Assembly (NCBI RefSeq): GCF_044788715.1
Contig: NZ_CP173170.1
Location: 992,001 to 1,056,000 of the forward strand
Reading direction: 5' to 3'
Source: Methylotuvimicrobium sp018830325
GTDB taxonomy: Bacteria > Pseudomonadota > Gammaproteobacteria > Methylococcales > Methylomonadaceae
Length of the DNA: 64,000 nucleotides
Position numbers and translations under genes: made by a program
Part shown: positions 18,149 to 26,123 of the stretch, one piece after another
Position numbering within the stretch: the first letter of the stretch is position 1
Layout: every line of letters starts with the position of its first letter
Notes under the pieces: model-generated
Database searches by the model: none
The model's input: only the letters and a program-made list of their open reading frames with translations
What the model was told of the DNA's origin: nothing

Positions 18149-18601
18149 ATGAAAAAATCCGAACGCCTGAAAACGATTGTCGAGTTGAATGTTGCCCAGG
18201 AAAAAAAAGCCTTGGAAACATTCGGGCAAGTGCAAAAAAAACAAGTTCAATTGCAAATGCAGCTCGATCATTTGATTAATTATCGTCAGGAATACCAGGA
18301 AAAATTCGACGCTTTCTGTAAAACCGGCGCTAGGGTCGGACAATTGCTGGAGTTTAGGTCTTTTTTGGATAAACTCGATCAAGCGATTAACGGACAAGAG
18401 CAAGCGCTGCATTCATTGGAAACGGAACTAAGTCGGGTGCGCGGAAATTGGATAGGACTGCATAATCGAACTAAGAGTCTTTCGAAATTATTTGACGCGG
18501 CGCAAGCCGATGAAGTTAAACAATTAGATAGGCGCGAACAAATCGAACAGGATGATAGAGTGGCTTCAGGGCGGCGCGGCGGCACGAAAAATGCTGGATA
18601 A
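18149..18601 (+). CDS. fliJ: Flagellar export chaperone FliJ
   Basis: A 150-aa largely coiled-coil protein expected to act as the central stalk of the FliI ring and escort export substrates; E. coli FliJ has 147 aa. The N-terminus KKSERLKTIVELNVAQEKKA is typical. I chose ATG 18149 over a TTG at 18098, whose extension has no FliJ character. It has little Shine-Dalgarno signal. Assignment rests on length, coiled coil and position between fliI and fliK. Confidence 0.85.
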   Translation: MKKSERLKTIVELNVAQEKKALETFGQVQKKQVQLQMQLDHLINYRQEYQEKFDAFCKTGARVGQLLEFRSFLDKLDQAINGQEQALHSLETELSRVRGNWIGLHNRTKSLSKLFDAAQADEVKQLDRREQIEQDDRVASGRRGGTKNAG

Positions 18602-18628
18602 ATCCGTAACAGTTAAGAGGAAGAGTAT

Positions 18629-19969
18629 ATGAACGCTTTAAATTTATTGACGATGTTATCCGGTTCGATCGGCAAAGAAAATTTAAGCCGGCTTTTTCAA
18701 GGAGAAGATAAGGCATCCGGTGACTTTGCCGAAACCTTGATGACTCAGATCGGTTTGCTTTCGCAACCCGAATCGCAGGAAAATTTAACGTTGCCAATGA
18801 TTGATTTAGCGGAATTAACCGAAGAATTAGCGCAGTTGACAAGTTTTGATTCCGAACGAATGAGTTCTTCGACCATGCAAGAAATTGCCGGTTTGTTGGG
18901 CAATAAATTGCCGTCCTCGGAGCATTTTGATCAAGAAATCGATCTAGAGAAAACGATGCAGAAGTTAAGCGAGGTACTCGCTCATATTGAGGCCGCGACC
19001 GAGTCGTTGACTAATTCGACTGGTATGCCCGGCAATGTCGAACGCGCCGTAACGGATGAAGCGAAGTTGCTCGATCATTCTGCTGAGGAAACCCCAGCTG
19101 CCATTCCGTTAACGACAATGCCTCTGAATATTATCGAAAACCCGGATAAGACGATACTGGCGGTCGATGCGAATACTAAGCTACCGCTTGAGGATCAGAA
19201 CGATACCGGGATTACCGATAGTGAAGGAAATATTCCTAAATTAATCAAAAATATATTACAAAACGGAGAGGAGCTGAGCAATGGCAAGTCGCTGATCGAA
19301 GAACAGCGTCTTGCTGGGGAAAGCAAAGTATCGACTGACGGAAAGGCTGTTGACCTGCATGCCAAGACCGATTCCAAAACCGCAAGTATTGAAAAAAAAT
19401 TAGCGCCTTCTACGGCTGTTGAGAAACCGGTTCCGAAAATAGCGTTGGATATGGCTCAATTACACCGGCAAATTGCCGGTCAAACAAAAATCGAAGCACC
19501 GGCAATGAGCAAGCCGATGGCGCATCCCGAATGGGGCCAGGAGCTAGGCGAACGGATTGTTTGGATGAATAATCGGGCCATGCCGTTTGCCGAACTTAAA
19601 CTAAATCCTCAGCATCTCGGGCCTATTTCAATTCGTATCGATATGAATCAAGATCAAACTACAATCGCATTTTCCGCTCAACAAGCTGCGGTAAAAGAAG
19701 CCATAGAAGCCGCGATCCCGAAGTTACGTGAAATGATGGGGGTTCAACAGTTGAATGTAGCTGAGATTAGCGTGACTCAAGCTTCGCTTAACGAACAAAC
19801 TAAGTTACCGGGATTTGGTCAAACCGCTCAACATCAAAACGAAGGTGGACAAAAAAATAGCCGTGGAACCAGGCCTTTTGAAAACTCGGGCAGTGCGGCT
19901 AATGCTAGCGAAGATGTTGATAATGCAAATGCGGTAACCAGTTCAGGAATATTGAGTATTTTTGCATGA
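18629..19969 (+). CDS. fliK: Flagellar hook-length control protein FliK
   Basis: A 446-aa secreted molecular ruler. The first 300 residues are low in sequence conservation and rich in Glu, Leu and Thr. The C-terminal domain (about 305-385) has the FliK signature: MPFAELKLNPQHLGPISIRI, then a helix with AVKEAIEAAIPKLREMM. AAGAGGAAGAG precedes the ATG. It ends the fli cluster; fliL and fliM do not follow in this window. Confidence 0.9.
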   Translation: MNALNLLTMLSGSIGKENLSRLFQGEDKASGDFAETLMTQIGLLSQPESQENLTLPMIDLAELTEELAQLTSFDSERMSSSTMQEIAGLLGNKLPSSEHFDQEIDLEKTMQKLSEVLAHIEAATESLTNSTGMPGNVERAVTDEAKLLDHSAEETPAAIPLTTMPLNIIENPDKTILAVDANTKLPLEDQNDTGITDSEGNIPKLIKNILQNGEELSNGKSLIEEQRLAGESKVSTDGKAVDLHAKTDSKTASIEKKLAPSTAVEKPVPKIALDMAQLHRQIAGQTKIEAPAMSKPMAHPEWGQELGERIVWMNNRAMPFAELKLNPQHLGPISIRIDMNQDQTTIAFSAQQAAVKEAIEAAIPKLREMMGVQQLNVAEISVTQASLNEQTKLPGFGQTAQHQNEGGQKNSRGTRPFENSGSAANASEDVDNANAVTSSGILSIFA

Positions 19970-20307
19970 TGGGAGTGTAATTTGTTAATCCTAAAGAGCA
20001 CGGTTGGCGTGTCTTTTAGTACGCCATGCTTCGACTTGGCTCGGCGCGAACGGTTATCTGTTTTTTCCTAGAAATGATTCTGCCGTATCATGCTCCAGTC
20101 TTAATTGTAAAAGCTGTGGGAAATGGTCGTTGTTTTTAATTTATAATTCAACGCCTTATGTCAGTAGGCATTGCATTTGATAAGGCTGGATTAAGGGAAT
20201 GAATAAATTTTCGATTTTTGCTCTCGATTGCTCGGAAATTATTTAAGAAATCGGGTAATGTTCTTTTCAGAGATAAAAAATTTATTCAATTTCAAGAGGA
20301 TATTTAT
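19970..20307. other. Gap after fliK
   Basis: No gene is seen apart from an unlikely upstream extension of the next frame. Bases 20013-20050 (cgccatgcttcgacttggct then cggcgcgaacgg) are a fragment of the 110-bp dispersed repeat found at 41979 and 52763. GGCGTG/CACGCC-like complementarity around 20000-20025 could act as a weak terminator. Confidence 0.4.
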
Positions 20308-20508
20308 ATGGATTCTCAGCTTCTAACTCAACAGCGCGCACAATTTATTGACCGAGTGCATCAGGAATTTTTAGTTATGACAGGCTACGGTGCACATGTT
20401 CATGTCAATACACATGGCATTTTGATGTTATTCAATCAATTTTTAAACCAACAAAGACCGGAGAGAGAATTTATCAGAGCAGCGATTAGTTCTCTGAAGC
20501 GGAAATAA
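20308..20508 (+). CDS. Small hypothetical protein
   Basis: A 66-aa protein that I do not recognise. ATG 20308 has AGAGGA at a good distance, and it is preferred over an upstream start at 20218. The product is soluble and basic at the C-terminus (IRAAISSLKRK), with HVHVNTHGILMLFNQFLNQQ in the middle. It stands alone between fliK and the convergent ubiB-like gene. Confidence 0.5.
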   Translation: MDSQLLTQQRAQFIDRVHQEFLVMTGYGAHVHVNTHGILMLFNQFLNQQRPEREFIRAAISSLKRK

Positions 20509-20772
20509 TTTTCCAGTCTTATTCTTCGCGCTGTCAGGGCTACTTTTCGATGCTTACAAGGAAACCGTTGGTAGACTAGCACTCAGTCAATCTTGTCTTG
20601 ACGGGTAAAGGTAAATCCGTTCGTCCTGAGCCTGTTGAAGGATGAATGGATTTACGCTGAGTTAAATAATTTTTATCCGAAATTGTAAAAATGACTGAGT
20701 ATTAGTCATGAATTGGCAGTCGACGCTTACAGCGTAATCGGCACGGTTTCTGTGATTAGATAGACTCAAGCT
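20509..20772. other. Gap between the small protein and the ubiB-like gene
   Basis: A REP-like motif cgtcctgagcctgttgaagg lies at about 20620-20640; related motifs occur at 42030 and 54825. Otherwise nothing clear. Confidence 0.4.
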
Positions 20773-22434
20773 TTAACCGCTACGCCAAATAGAAAAGAGT
20801 AACCAAATTCCGCCCAATAATGCGCCGACGAAAGCGGTCAAACCGATCAACGATGAGGCACCGCCTTCAACGGTCGAGACAATAGAGCTGCCGATAATCA
20901 TTGCCGCAGTAACTAAGCTGACGGAAATTCGATTGACCACACGGTCGAGCTCCTTGCCCAGCCATTCCGGTCGCGTGATGTCCAATCGAACGCTCAACGC
21001 ACCTCGTCGCAAATCCTCCATAATTCGGTGCATATCTTCCGGTAACTCGCTTAGCATTTCAACGAGTCCGGCCGCCGATTTAAAACCGCGACGCGCCATG
21101 GCTTCGGGATTGTACCGGAGTAGAAACGCCCTTTTGAGTAGCGGTGTTGCCGTCACGACCAAATTAAATGACGGATCGAGTTGTCGTCCCAAACTTTCCA
21201 ATGTAATGAATGTTTTGATTAATAATGTCAGATCGGCCGGCAAGTTTAGCTGATGGTCGCGTAGTAAATTCGTTAAATTAAATAGCAACTCTCCTATGTG
21301 CAGGTCTTTCAATGGGATATCGTGGTATTGGTCGATAAAATTGTCGATTTCCAGCGTTAATGCGTCTTTATTTGCCATCGACTTATCGGCCCATTTCAAA
21401 AGAATTTTGACGACGATATCCGGATCGCGCTCCACTAAACCGTGCAACAGATTGACGACTTGATTCCTCCGTTCGTCGGTGAGTCTGCCGACCATGCCGA
21501 AATCGATAAACGCGATGCGATTGCCGGAAAGAAAGAAGCAATTCCCGGGGTGAGGGTCGGCATGAAAAAAACCGTCTTCTAGAATCATTTTAAGCACCGC
21601 ATCGGCACCGGTTTTAGCCAATTTTTTCCGGTCTAAATTTGAGTAATCGATGCGATCGATATCATGACCCGAAATGCCGTCGATGTATTCCTGAACATTC
21701 ACGCGCTCAGAAGTCCATTGCCAATATACTTTGGGAATGATGATAGTGCGGTTTTTTTTAAAGTTGGCGCGCATGCGTTCGCTATTGCGCCCTTCGATGG
21801 CCAAATCCAGCTCTCGGCGCATCGATAATGTGAATTGACGTACGATTTCCTGTGGATTATAACGACGCAGATCCTTGATTTCCCGAGCTGCAACCTCGGT
21901 CATTTGGTTGAGTAGGCGCAAATCCGCTTCGACGGTAGGTCGTATGCCGGGACGGCGGATTTTGACAATAACCTGAGTGCCATCCTCCAGCGAAGCTTTA
22001 TGAACTTGGCCAATCGAAGCGGCTGCTATCGGCGTTTTGTCGAAAGTTGCAAAGACTTCGTGCGGCGGGGCGCCCAGGTCTTCCTCTAGCTGTGCCAAGA
22101 TTTTATCGATCGGTGCCGGACGGGCTTGGTCCTGCAGTTTTTCGAACTCGGCAATCCAGGTAGGGCTGAACAAGTCGGGGCGAGTTGCGAAAATCTGGCC
22201 CAGTTTCACGAAAGTAGGGCCCATTTCTTCCAGAACTCGACGAATGCGTTCCGGTGGTTCCATACTGGTCAATTCGTCGATTTCATGCCAGTGCAAAACA
22301 TGGCCGGCGCGCTCAACAAGACCAACAATGCCGAGTCGGCGGACAATATCGCCGAAACCATAGCGGATCAAAATCGAAGTGATTTCATGAACGCGTCCGA
22401 AATCTCTAGCGACGGAAAAGGTTTCCAATATCAT
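20773..22434 (-). CDS. UbiB/AarF (ABC1/ADCK) family atypical kinase
   Basis: A 553-aa protein-kinase-like ATPase needed in homologues for ubiquinone synthesis; E. coli UbiB has 546 aa. The KxGQ motif is present (Lys77-Leu-Gly-Gln80 in TFVKLGQIFATRPDLF), as are the Ala-rich nucleotide loop AAASIGQVHKA, the catalytic GFFHADPHPGN, and the metal-binding DFG in FIDFGMVGR. Two hydrophobic helices close the protein (about 500-550). It is not next to ubiE or ubiJ, so it may be a UbiB-related paralogue and not the operon copy; I leave the symbol empty. Confidence 0.88.
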   Translation of the reverse strand: MILETFSVARDFGRVHEITSILIRYGFGDIVRRLGIVGLVERAGHVLHWHEIDELTSMEPPERIRRVLEEMGPTFVKLGQIFATRPDLFSPTWIAEFEKLQDQARPAPIDKILAQLEEDLGAPPHEVFATFDKTPIAAASIGQVHKASLEDGTQVIVKIRRPGIRPTVEADLRLLNQMTEVAAREIKDLRRYNPQEIVRQFTLSMRRELDLAIEGRNSERMRANFKKNRTIIIPKVYWQWTSERVNVQEYIDGISGHDIDRIDYSNLDRKKLAKTGADAVLKMILEDGFFHADPHPGNCFFLSGNRIAFIDFGMVGRLTDERRNQVVNLLHGLVERDPDIVVKILLKWADKSMANKDALTLEIDNFIDQYHDIPLKDLHIGELLFNLTNLLRDHQLNLPADLTLLIKTFITLESLGRQLDPSFNLVVTATPLLKRAFLLRYNPEAMARRGFKSAAGLVEMLSELPEDMHRIMEDLRRGALSVRLDITRPEWLGKELDRVVNRISVSLVTAAMIIGSSIVSTVEGGASSLIGLTAFVGALLGGIWLLFSIWRSG

Positions 22435-22590
22435 TATGTTGGTATGCTGACGGTTAGGTGGCGGAAATGAATGTCAATATGGGAGAGGGATATCTCGGTA
22501 AGTCAATGGTTCATAATTTATATAGTTAGCAGTTAGCAGTTAGCAGATCGTTAACTTTGGGTTGAAATTCATGTCTGCGTCAAGTTCATA

Positions 22591-22784
22591 TATACCCGTA
22601 GTAGATCAAAATTCGGTGCCGGGATGTCCGCCAAAGGACGCCGTGAACCCAGCACCTAAATTCCATAGGTCATTGGCAATAATTTAATATGATGGCTAAT
22701 TTAGGTGCTGGGTGAATACGTCCATGTAGGCTCTATGCCGACCCCTCCTCCGGCACTGCCGAAATTTGAAGTGCGAAAGGTATA
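22591..22784. repeat. TATACC repeat, copy 2, with nested palindrome
   Basis: A 194-bp copy, starting TATACCCGTAGTAGATCAAA and ending AGTGCGAAAGGTATA. It carries the nested 65-bp palindrome at 22648-22712, flanked by TGAA on both sides. An inverted copy with the same nested insertion lies at 23544-23772, so the cupin gene is bracketed by inverted copies. Confidence 0.85.
22648..22712. repeat. 65-bp palindromic element nested in the TATACC repeat
   Basis: It has 15-bp perfect terminal inverted repeats CCCAGCACCTAAATT / AATTTAGGTGCTGGG. The host repeat reads CCGTGAATACG in other copies, while here TGAA occurs on each side of the insert, which looks like a 4-bp target duplication. Confidence 0.7.
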
Positions 22785-22829
22785 CAAAGAACATGAATAA
22801 TCGGGAGATTCATATTTGTTATAAAAGTT

Positions 22830-23183
22830 TCATAAGCCATCGGTCGTAACTTTATCGGCCATATGAATAGCCAGCCAAATCGTGTCGCTGTTTCGATCGG
22901 TCCATTCTACCCGATGTAAGGTATGCGCCGGGATTAATAAATAATCTCCGGGATTTAAAACAATATCTTCGGGGCGGTTTTTATAACGTAGTTTCGCTTG
23001 CCCTTGAAGGAGCAGTACCCACTCGTCCCAGTCTTGATCGTACCAATGGCCGGCTTTTGTCGAGTGATTCCTAGAGACAATCCGCTCAATGCAGACATGA
23101 TCGGTTTTTAACACGGTTTCGAAGAGTTCTTCGGGTAATCGACTTGGAATGTTTGCGAAAATATTGGAATAGCTTACGGACAT
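22830..23183 (-). CDS. Single cupin-domain protein
   Basis: A 117-aa protein with a conserved beta-barrel cupin domain. Motif 1 is degenerate (HWYDQDWDEWVLLLQGQA) and motif 2 reads PGDYLLIPAHTLHRVEW. The potential metal ligands are His, Asp and Glu residues in motif 1 and the His of AHTLHRV. I chose ATG 23183 because the upstream TTG at 23204 adds only seven residues of no family character. The reaction is unknown. It is isolated, with dispersed repeats on both sides. Confidence 0.75.
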   Translation of the reverse strand: MSVSYSNIFANIPSRLPEELFETVLKTDHVCIERIVSRNHSTKAGHWYDQDWDEWVLLLQGQAKLRYKNRPEDIVLNPGDYLLIPAHTLHRVEWTDRNSDTIWLAIHMADKVTTDGL

Positions 23184-23223
23184 CGTTAATATGATTCCAG
23201 TCAAAAAGCGATAAATATAGCAA

Positions 23224-23292
23224 AGGTGAAAGGTGAAAGGTGAAAGGTGAAAGGTTAAAGGTTAAAGGTTAAAGGTTAAAGGTTAAAGGTTG
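23224..23292. repeat. Heptamer tandem array
   Basis: About ten 7-bp units: first GGTGAAA copies, then GGTTAAA copies, an abrupt switch between two unit types. It lies just upstream of the cupin gene (minus strand) and could alter promoter spacing by slippage. Confidence 0.85.
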
Positions 23293-23300
23293 CTGTTTGC

Positions 23301-23352
23301 TGTTTCCCAAGCTCCTGCTTGGGAAACACTTGCGCGAAGCTCTAGCTTCGCG
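23301..23352. repeat. Double hairpin
   Basis: Two adjacent perfect stems: TGTTTCCCAAGC/GCTTGGGAAACA (23301-23328) and CGCGAAGCT/AGCTTCGCG (23333-23352). A close relative is found at 54686-54734. Each stem contains the words 'cccaagct' or 'gaagct' seen in many intergenic repeats of this window. Confidence 0.7.
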
Positions 23353-23428
23353 GTGCAAAAGTTAATGTGGGGGCGGGGTAAGCAACCTCGATTTAAACGG
23401 TCAAGTCTATACTTTTTTACCGAATGCC

Positions 23429-23480
23429 TCGAGGCCTCTCAATACGGTAATGCCAAAATTTGGAGTGCGAAAGGTGTATA
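23429..23480. repeat. Degenerate TATACC repeat end
   Basis: GAGGCCTCTC ... AATTTGGAGTGCGAAAGGTGTAT matches one end of the element with several changes. No left end is visible. Confidence 0.5.
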
Positions 23481-23543
23481 TTTTAGCCGTCGATAAATTT
23501 TAGGTGGAAGACTGAGCGCTAATTATTGTCGCTGATTTGAAGT

Positions 23544-23772
23544 TATACCTTTCGTACTTCAAATTTCGGCAGCGCCTGAGGAGGCGCCTGGGTGTCCGAT
23601 AAAGGCTTTGCCAGCATGGAGCTGGCATAGAGCCTACATGGACGTATTCACCCAGCACCTAAATTAGCCATCATATTAAATTATTGCCAATGACCTATGG
23701 AATTTAGGTGCTGGGTTCACGGCGTCCTTTAGCGGACATCCAGGCGCCGAATTTTGATCTACGATGGGTATA
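23544..23772. repeat. TATACC repeat, longest copy, with nested palindrome
   Basis: A 229-bp copy in the opposite orientation to 22591-22784: TATACCTTTCGTACTTCAAA to GATCTACGATGGGTATA. It carries the internal hairpins GGCTTTGCC and CAGCATGGAGCTGGC and the same 65-bp palindrome, here with TTCA on both sides. It ends 34 bases before the doxX-like start, so it contributes the upstream region of that operon. Confidence 0.85.
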
Positions 23773-23806
23773 CAACGATCATCAACCAACACAGAGAGGT
23801 AGTATC

Positions 23807-24445
23807 ATGAATTTAAAAGATATTGATTGGCAAGCGGGATTTGATAAGGGTGTTGTCGGAATGCGATGGGCTTTAAGGGGCCTGGATAAGCTTAAGTGTC
23901 TCGACTTTATCGCGCCTTTGTTGTTACGTCTTTATCTCGTTCCGGTACTCTGGATGGCCGGGTCGAAAAAATTCGCCAATTTTTCCGATACGGCGGCATG
24001 GTTTGGTGATGAGCAGTGGGGATTGGGCTTGCCATTACCTTATTTGCTGGTATTCCTAGTAGCATTGATCGAAGTATTGGGATCGGTTTTTTTGTTGATC
24101 GGATTCGGAGTCAGATTGATTTCATTACCGTTGATGATCGTAATGGCGGTGGCGGGAGTTCTGGTGCATCTCAAGAACGGCTGGCTCGCGATTGCGACCG
24201 GTTCCGGATTATTGGCAACCGACCGTACGATCGGTGCGGTAGAGCGACTGGAACAGGCCAAATCGATCTTACAGCAATACGGCAATTACGACTGGCTGAC
24301 TGAAAACGGGGCCTTCGTCGTATTGAATAACGGAGTCGAATTTGCCGCAACTTACTTTATTATGTTGTTGGTATTGTTTTTTATCGGCGCCGGACGGTAT
24401 GTCAGCATCGATTATTGGCTGGCGGCAAAATACTCAGAGGAATAG
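23807..24445 (+). CDS. DoxX-family membrane protein
   Basis: A 212-aa integral membrane protein with four predicted helices (about 35-55, 75-105, 107-125 and 180-200). DoxX features include LLLRLYLVPVLWMAGSKKF and LPLPYLLVFLVALIEVLGSV. A soluble insertion lies between helices 3 and 4. ATG 23807 has AGAGAGGT upstream. The MsrP-type gene starts 4 bases after its stop, so they are one operon. DoxX relatives occur in redox and copper-related systems; the exact role is unknown. Confidence 0.82.
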   Translation: MNLKDIDWQAGFDKGVVGMRWALRGLDKLKCLDFIAPLLLRLYLVPVLWMAGSKKFANFSDTAAWFGDEQWGLGLPLPYLLVFLVALIEVLGSVFLLIGFGVRLISLPLMIVMAVAGVLVHLKNGWLAIATGSGLLATDRTIGAVERLEQAKSILQQYGNYDWLTENGAFVVLNNGVEFAATYFIMLLVLFFIGAGRYVSIDYWLAAKYSEE

Positions 24446-24449
24446 CTAT

Positions 24450-25394
24450 ATGTTGATTAAATCCAAAGCGGTCGTCTCGGAAAACGATGTGACCGACCGG
24501 ACAGTTTTCGAAGCCCGCAGAAGCATTATTAAAGCCGCACTGACGTTACCTTTGGCGGGAGCGCTACCGAGTATTTCGGAAGCCAAAAACAAAATATATA
24601 CCGAGGTTCCGGTCGGCCCCTATTCGGCGGATCTTGAGCCGAATAAATTTGAAGATGTCGCCAACTATACTAATTACTATGAATTTTCGACCAATAAGAC
24701 CGACTCGACAGTCCTGGCGCGGCGCTTGGTAACAAGGCCTTGGTCGGTCGCCGTCGAAGGCGAAGTCGAAGCGCCCGGCGTCTACGACTTGGAGGATATT
24801 CTCAAGGCCAATCCCTTGGAACAGCGAATTTACCGATTCAGATGTGTCGAGGCTTGGTCCATGGTTGTGCCGTGGATCGGCTTTCCTTTGGGGAAAATGC
24901 TGAAACAGTTCAAACCGACCTCGAAAGCTAAATATGTCGAATTTACGACATTATATAAACCCTCGATCATGGTCGGTCAGAAAAGTAGTGTATTGGAATG
25001 GCCTTATGTCGAGGGGTTGCGTATCGACGAAGCAATGCATCCCCTAGCCTTCATCGCAACCGGAATGTACGACGACGTTTTGCCGAATCAAAACGGCGCT
25101 CCGTTACGTCTGGTCGTCCCGTGGAAATACGGATTTAAGAGCATCAAGGCAATCGTCAAGATTCGCTTTCAAGAAGACATGCCAAAAACGGCCTGGAATA
25201 AAAGCGCACCGCATGAATATGGTTTTTTTGCCAACGTCAATCCAGACGTGTCGCACCCGCGTTGGAGTCAAAGCCGCGAACGCGTTCTCGGCGCAAGTAT
25301 TTTCACACCAAAACGCAAAACCGAGTTATTCAACGGGTATGGCGAAGCCGTCGCGTCTTTATATGCGGGTATGGATTTGACGAAGAATTTTTAA
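24450..25394 (+). CDS. msrP: MsrP/YedY-type periplasmic molybdoenzyme
   Basis: A 314-aa sulfite-oxidase-fold molybdopterin enzyme, probably the catalytic subunit of methionine sulfoxide reductase, which repairs oxidised periplasmic proteins. The N-terminus carries a twin-arginine motif ARRSIIKAALTLPLAG (Arg23-Arg24). Cys132 in YRFRCVEAWSMVVPW is the expected molybdenum ligand. Homology continues through VPWKYGFKSIKAIVKI to the end. The usual haem-containing membrane partner MsrQ is not adjacent; a DoxX protein takes its place upstream. GAGGA lies before ATG 24450. Confidence 0.9.
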   Translation: MLIKSKAVVSENDVTDRTVFEARRSIIKAALTLPLAGALPSISEAKNKIYTEVPVGPYSADLEPNKFEDVANYTNYYEFSTNKTDSTVLARRLVTRPWSVAVEGEVEAPGVYDLEDILKANPLEQRIYRFRCVEAWSMVVPWIGFPLGKMLKQFKPTSKAKYVEFTTLYKPSIMVGQKSSVLEWPYVEGLRIDEAMHPLAFIATGMYDDVLPNQNGAPLRLVVPWKYGFKSIKAIVKIRFQEDMPKTAWNKSAPHEYGFFANVNPDVSHPRWSQSRERVLGASIFTPKRKTELFNGYGEAVASLYAGMDLTKNF

Positions 25395-25509
25395 CCCTAA
25401 ATTCGAGATGAAGGATTGCAAGCGGCATTCCTGCTGCCAGCATCCTCGTTAGGTACTTTTAGTTCCTTGATGTTTTCCGTTAAAAGGGCGGGCGTTGCTC
25501 TCAATGGAA

Positions 25510-26028
25510 TCAAGGCATCTCGGCCGGGCGTGTAAACACGTAATCGGTTTTTTCGGCCTTGGCATGACAACCGGCGCATTCCTGCGCGAAATTGGCGTTA
25601 TCACCGTAAGGTTTCAGTTCCTTGCCGACCCAGCGCGCATAGCCCCAGCCTTGAGTCGATTGGTATTTTTTGCTGTCTTTGATCATGAATTCGAAATGTT
25701 GCACATCGCCTGGAACGGTTGCGGCTTCCCACAACGGGTGCTGTCTGTCTTTCCAGACCAGTTTGGCCAGTATCGCGCCTTCCGGCCACGGATTGATATT
25801 GCCGCTGCGGGCGGCTTTGACTGCGATGCTATTGCCGAGAATTCCCCGCAGCGAATGGTTATCGGTCCGGTGAGCGACACCGATGAATTGCCAGTTTTGG
25901 TAATTTTTCGGCATTTCGATGCCGTTCGGCGTGGTTGCCGGTTGTTTAGTTTCGGCATAAGCGCTGAAAGATATCGACAGGCTGATGGCGATCGTTGAAC
26001 ACAGTCGTAATGGTAATGTGTATTTCAT
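25510..26028 (-). CDS. Cytochrome P460 family protein
   Basis: A 172-aa secreted c-type cytochrome. The signal peptide ends near AYA-ET (residue 25). The beta-rich body NWQFIGVAHRTDNHSLRGIL ... HFEFMIKDSKKYQSTQGWGY is typical of the P460 / cytochrome c'-beta group, and the haem motif CAGCH is near the C-terminus (151-155). P460 enzymes of ammonia and methane oxidisers act on hydroxylamine or nitric oxide and carry a Lys-haem crosslink; I cannot say whether the crosslinking lysine is present. GAGGAATAATCC precedes the ATG. Convergent with msrP. Confidence 0.82.
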   Translation of the reverse strand: MKYTLPLRLCSTIAISLSISFSAYAETKQPATTPNGIEMPKNYQNWQFIGVAHRTDNHSLRGILGNSIAVKAARSGNINPWPEGAILAKLVWKDRQHPLWEAATVPGDVQHFEFMIKDSKKYQSTQGWGYARWVGKELKPYGDNANFAQECAGCHAKAEKTDYVFTRPAEMP

Positions 26029-26123
26029 GGATTATTCCTCTTCACGTTGGTTGATATTTGATGATCTTAAAAAGCATTTCACCATGATGATCATGAAGAA
26101 TAAGAAGCAAGTTCAGTAACTTC

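Noticed and set aside
23221..23293. CRISPR-like array
   Set aside because: Units of seven bases in direct contact with no spacers are a simple tandem repeat.
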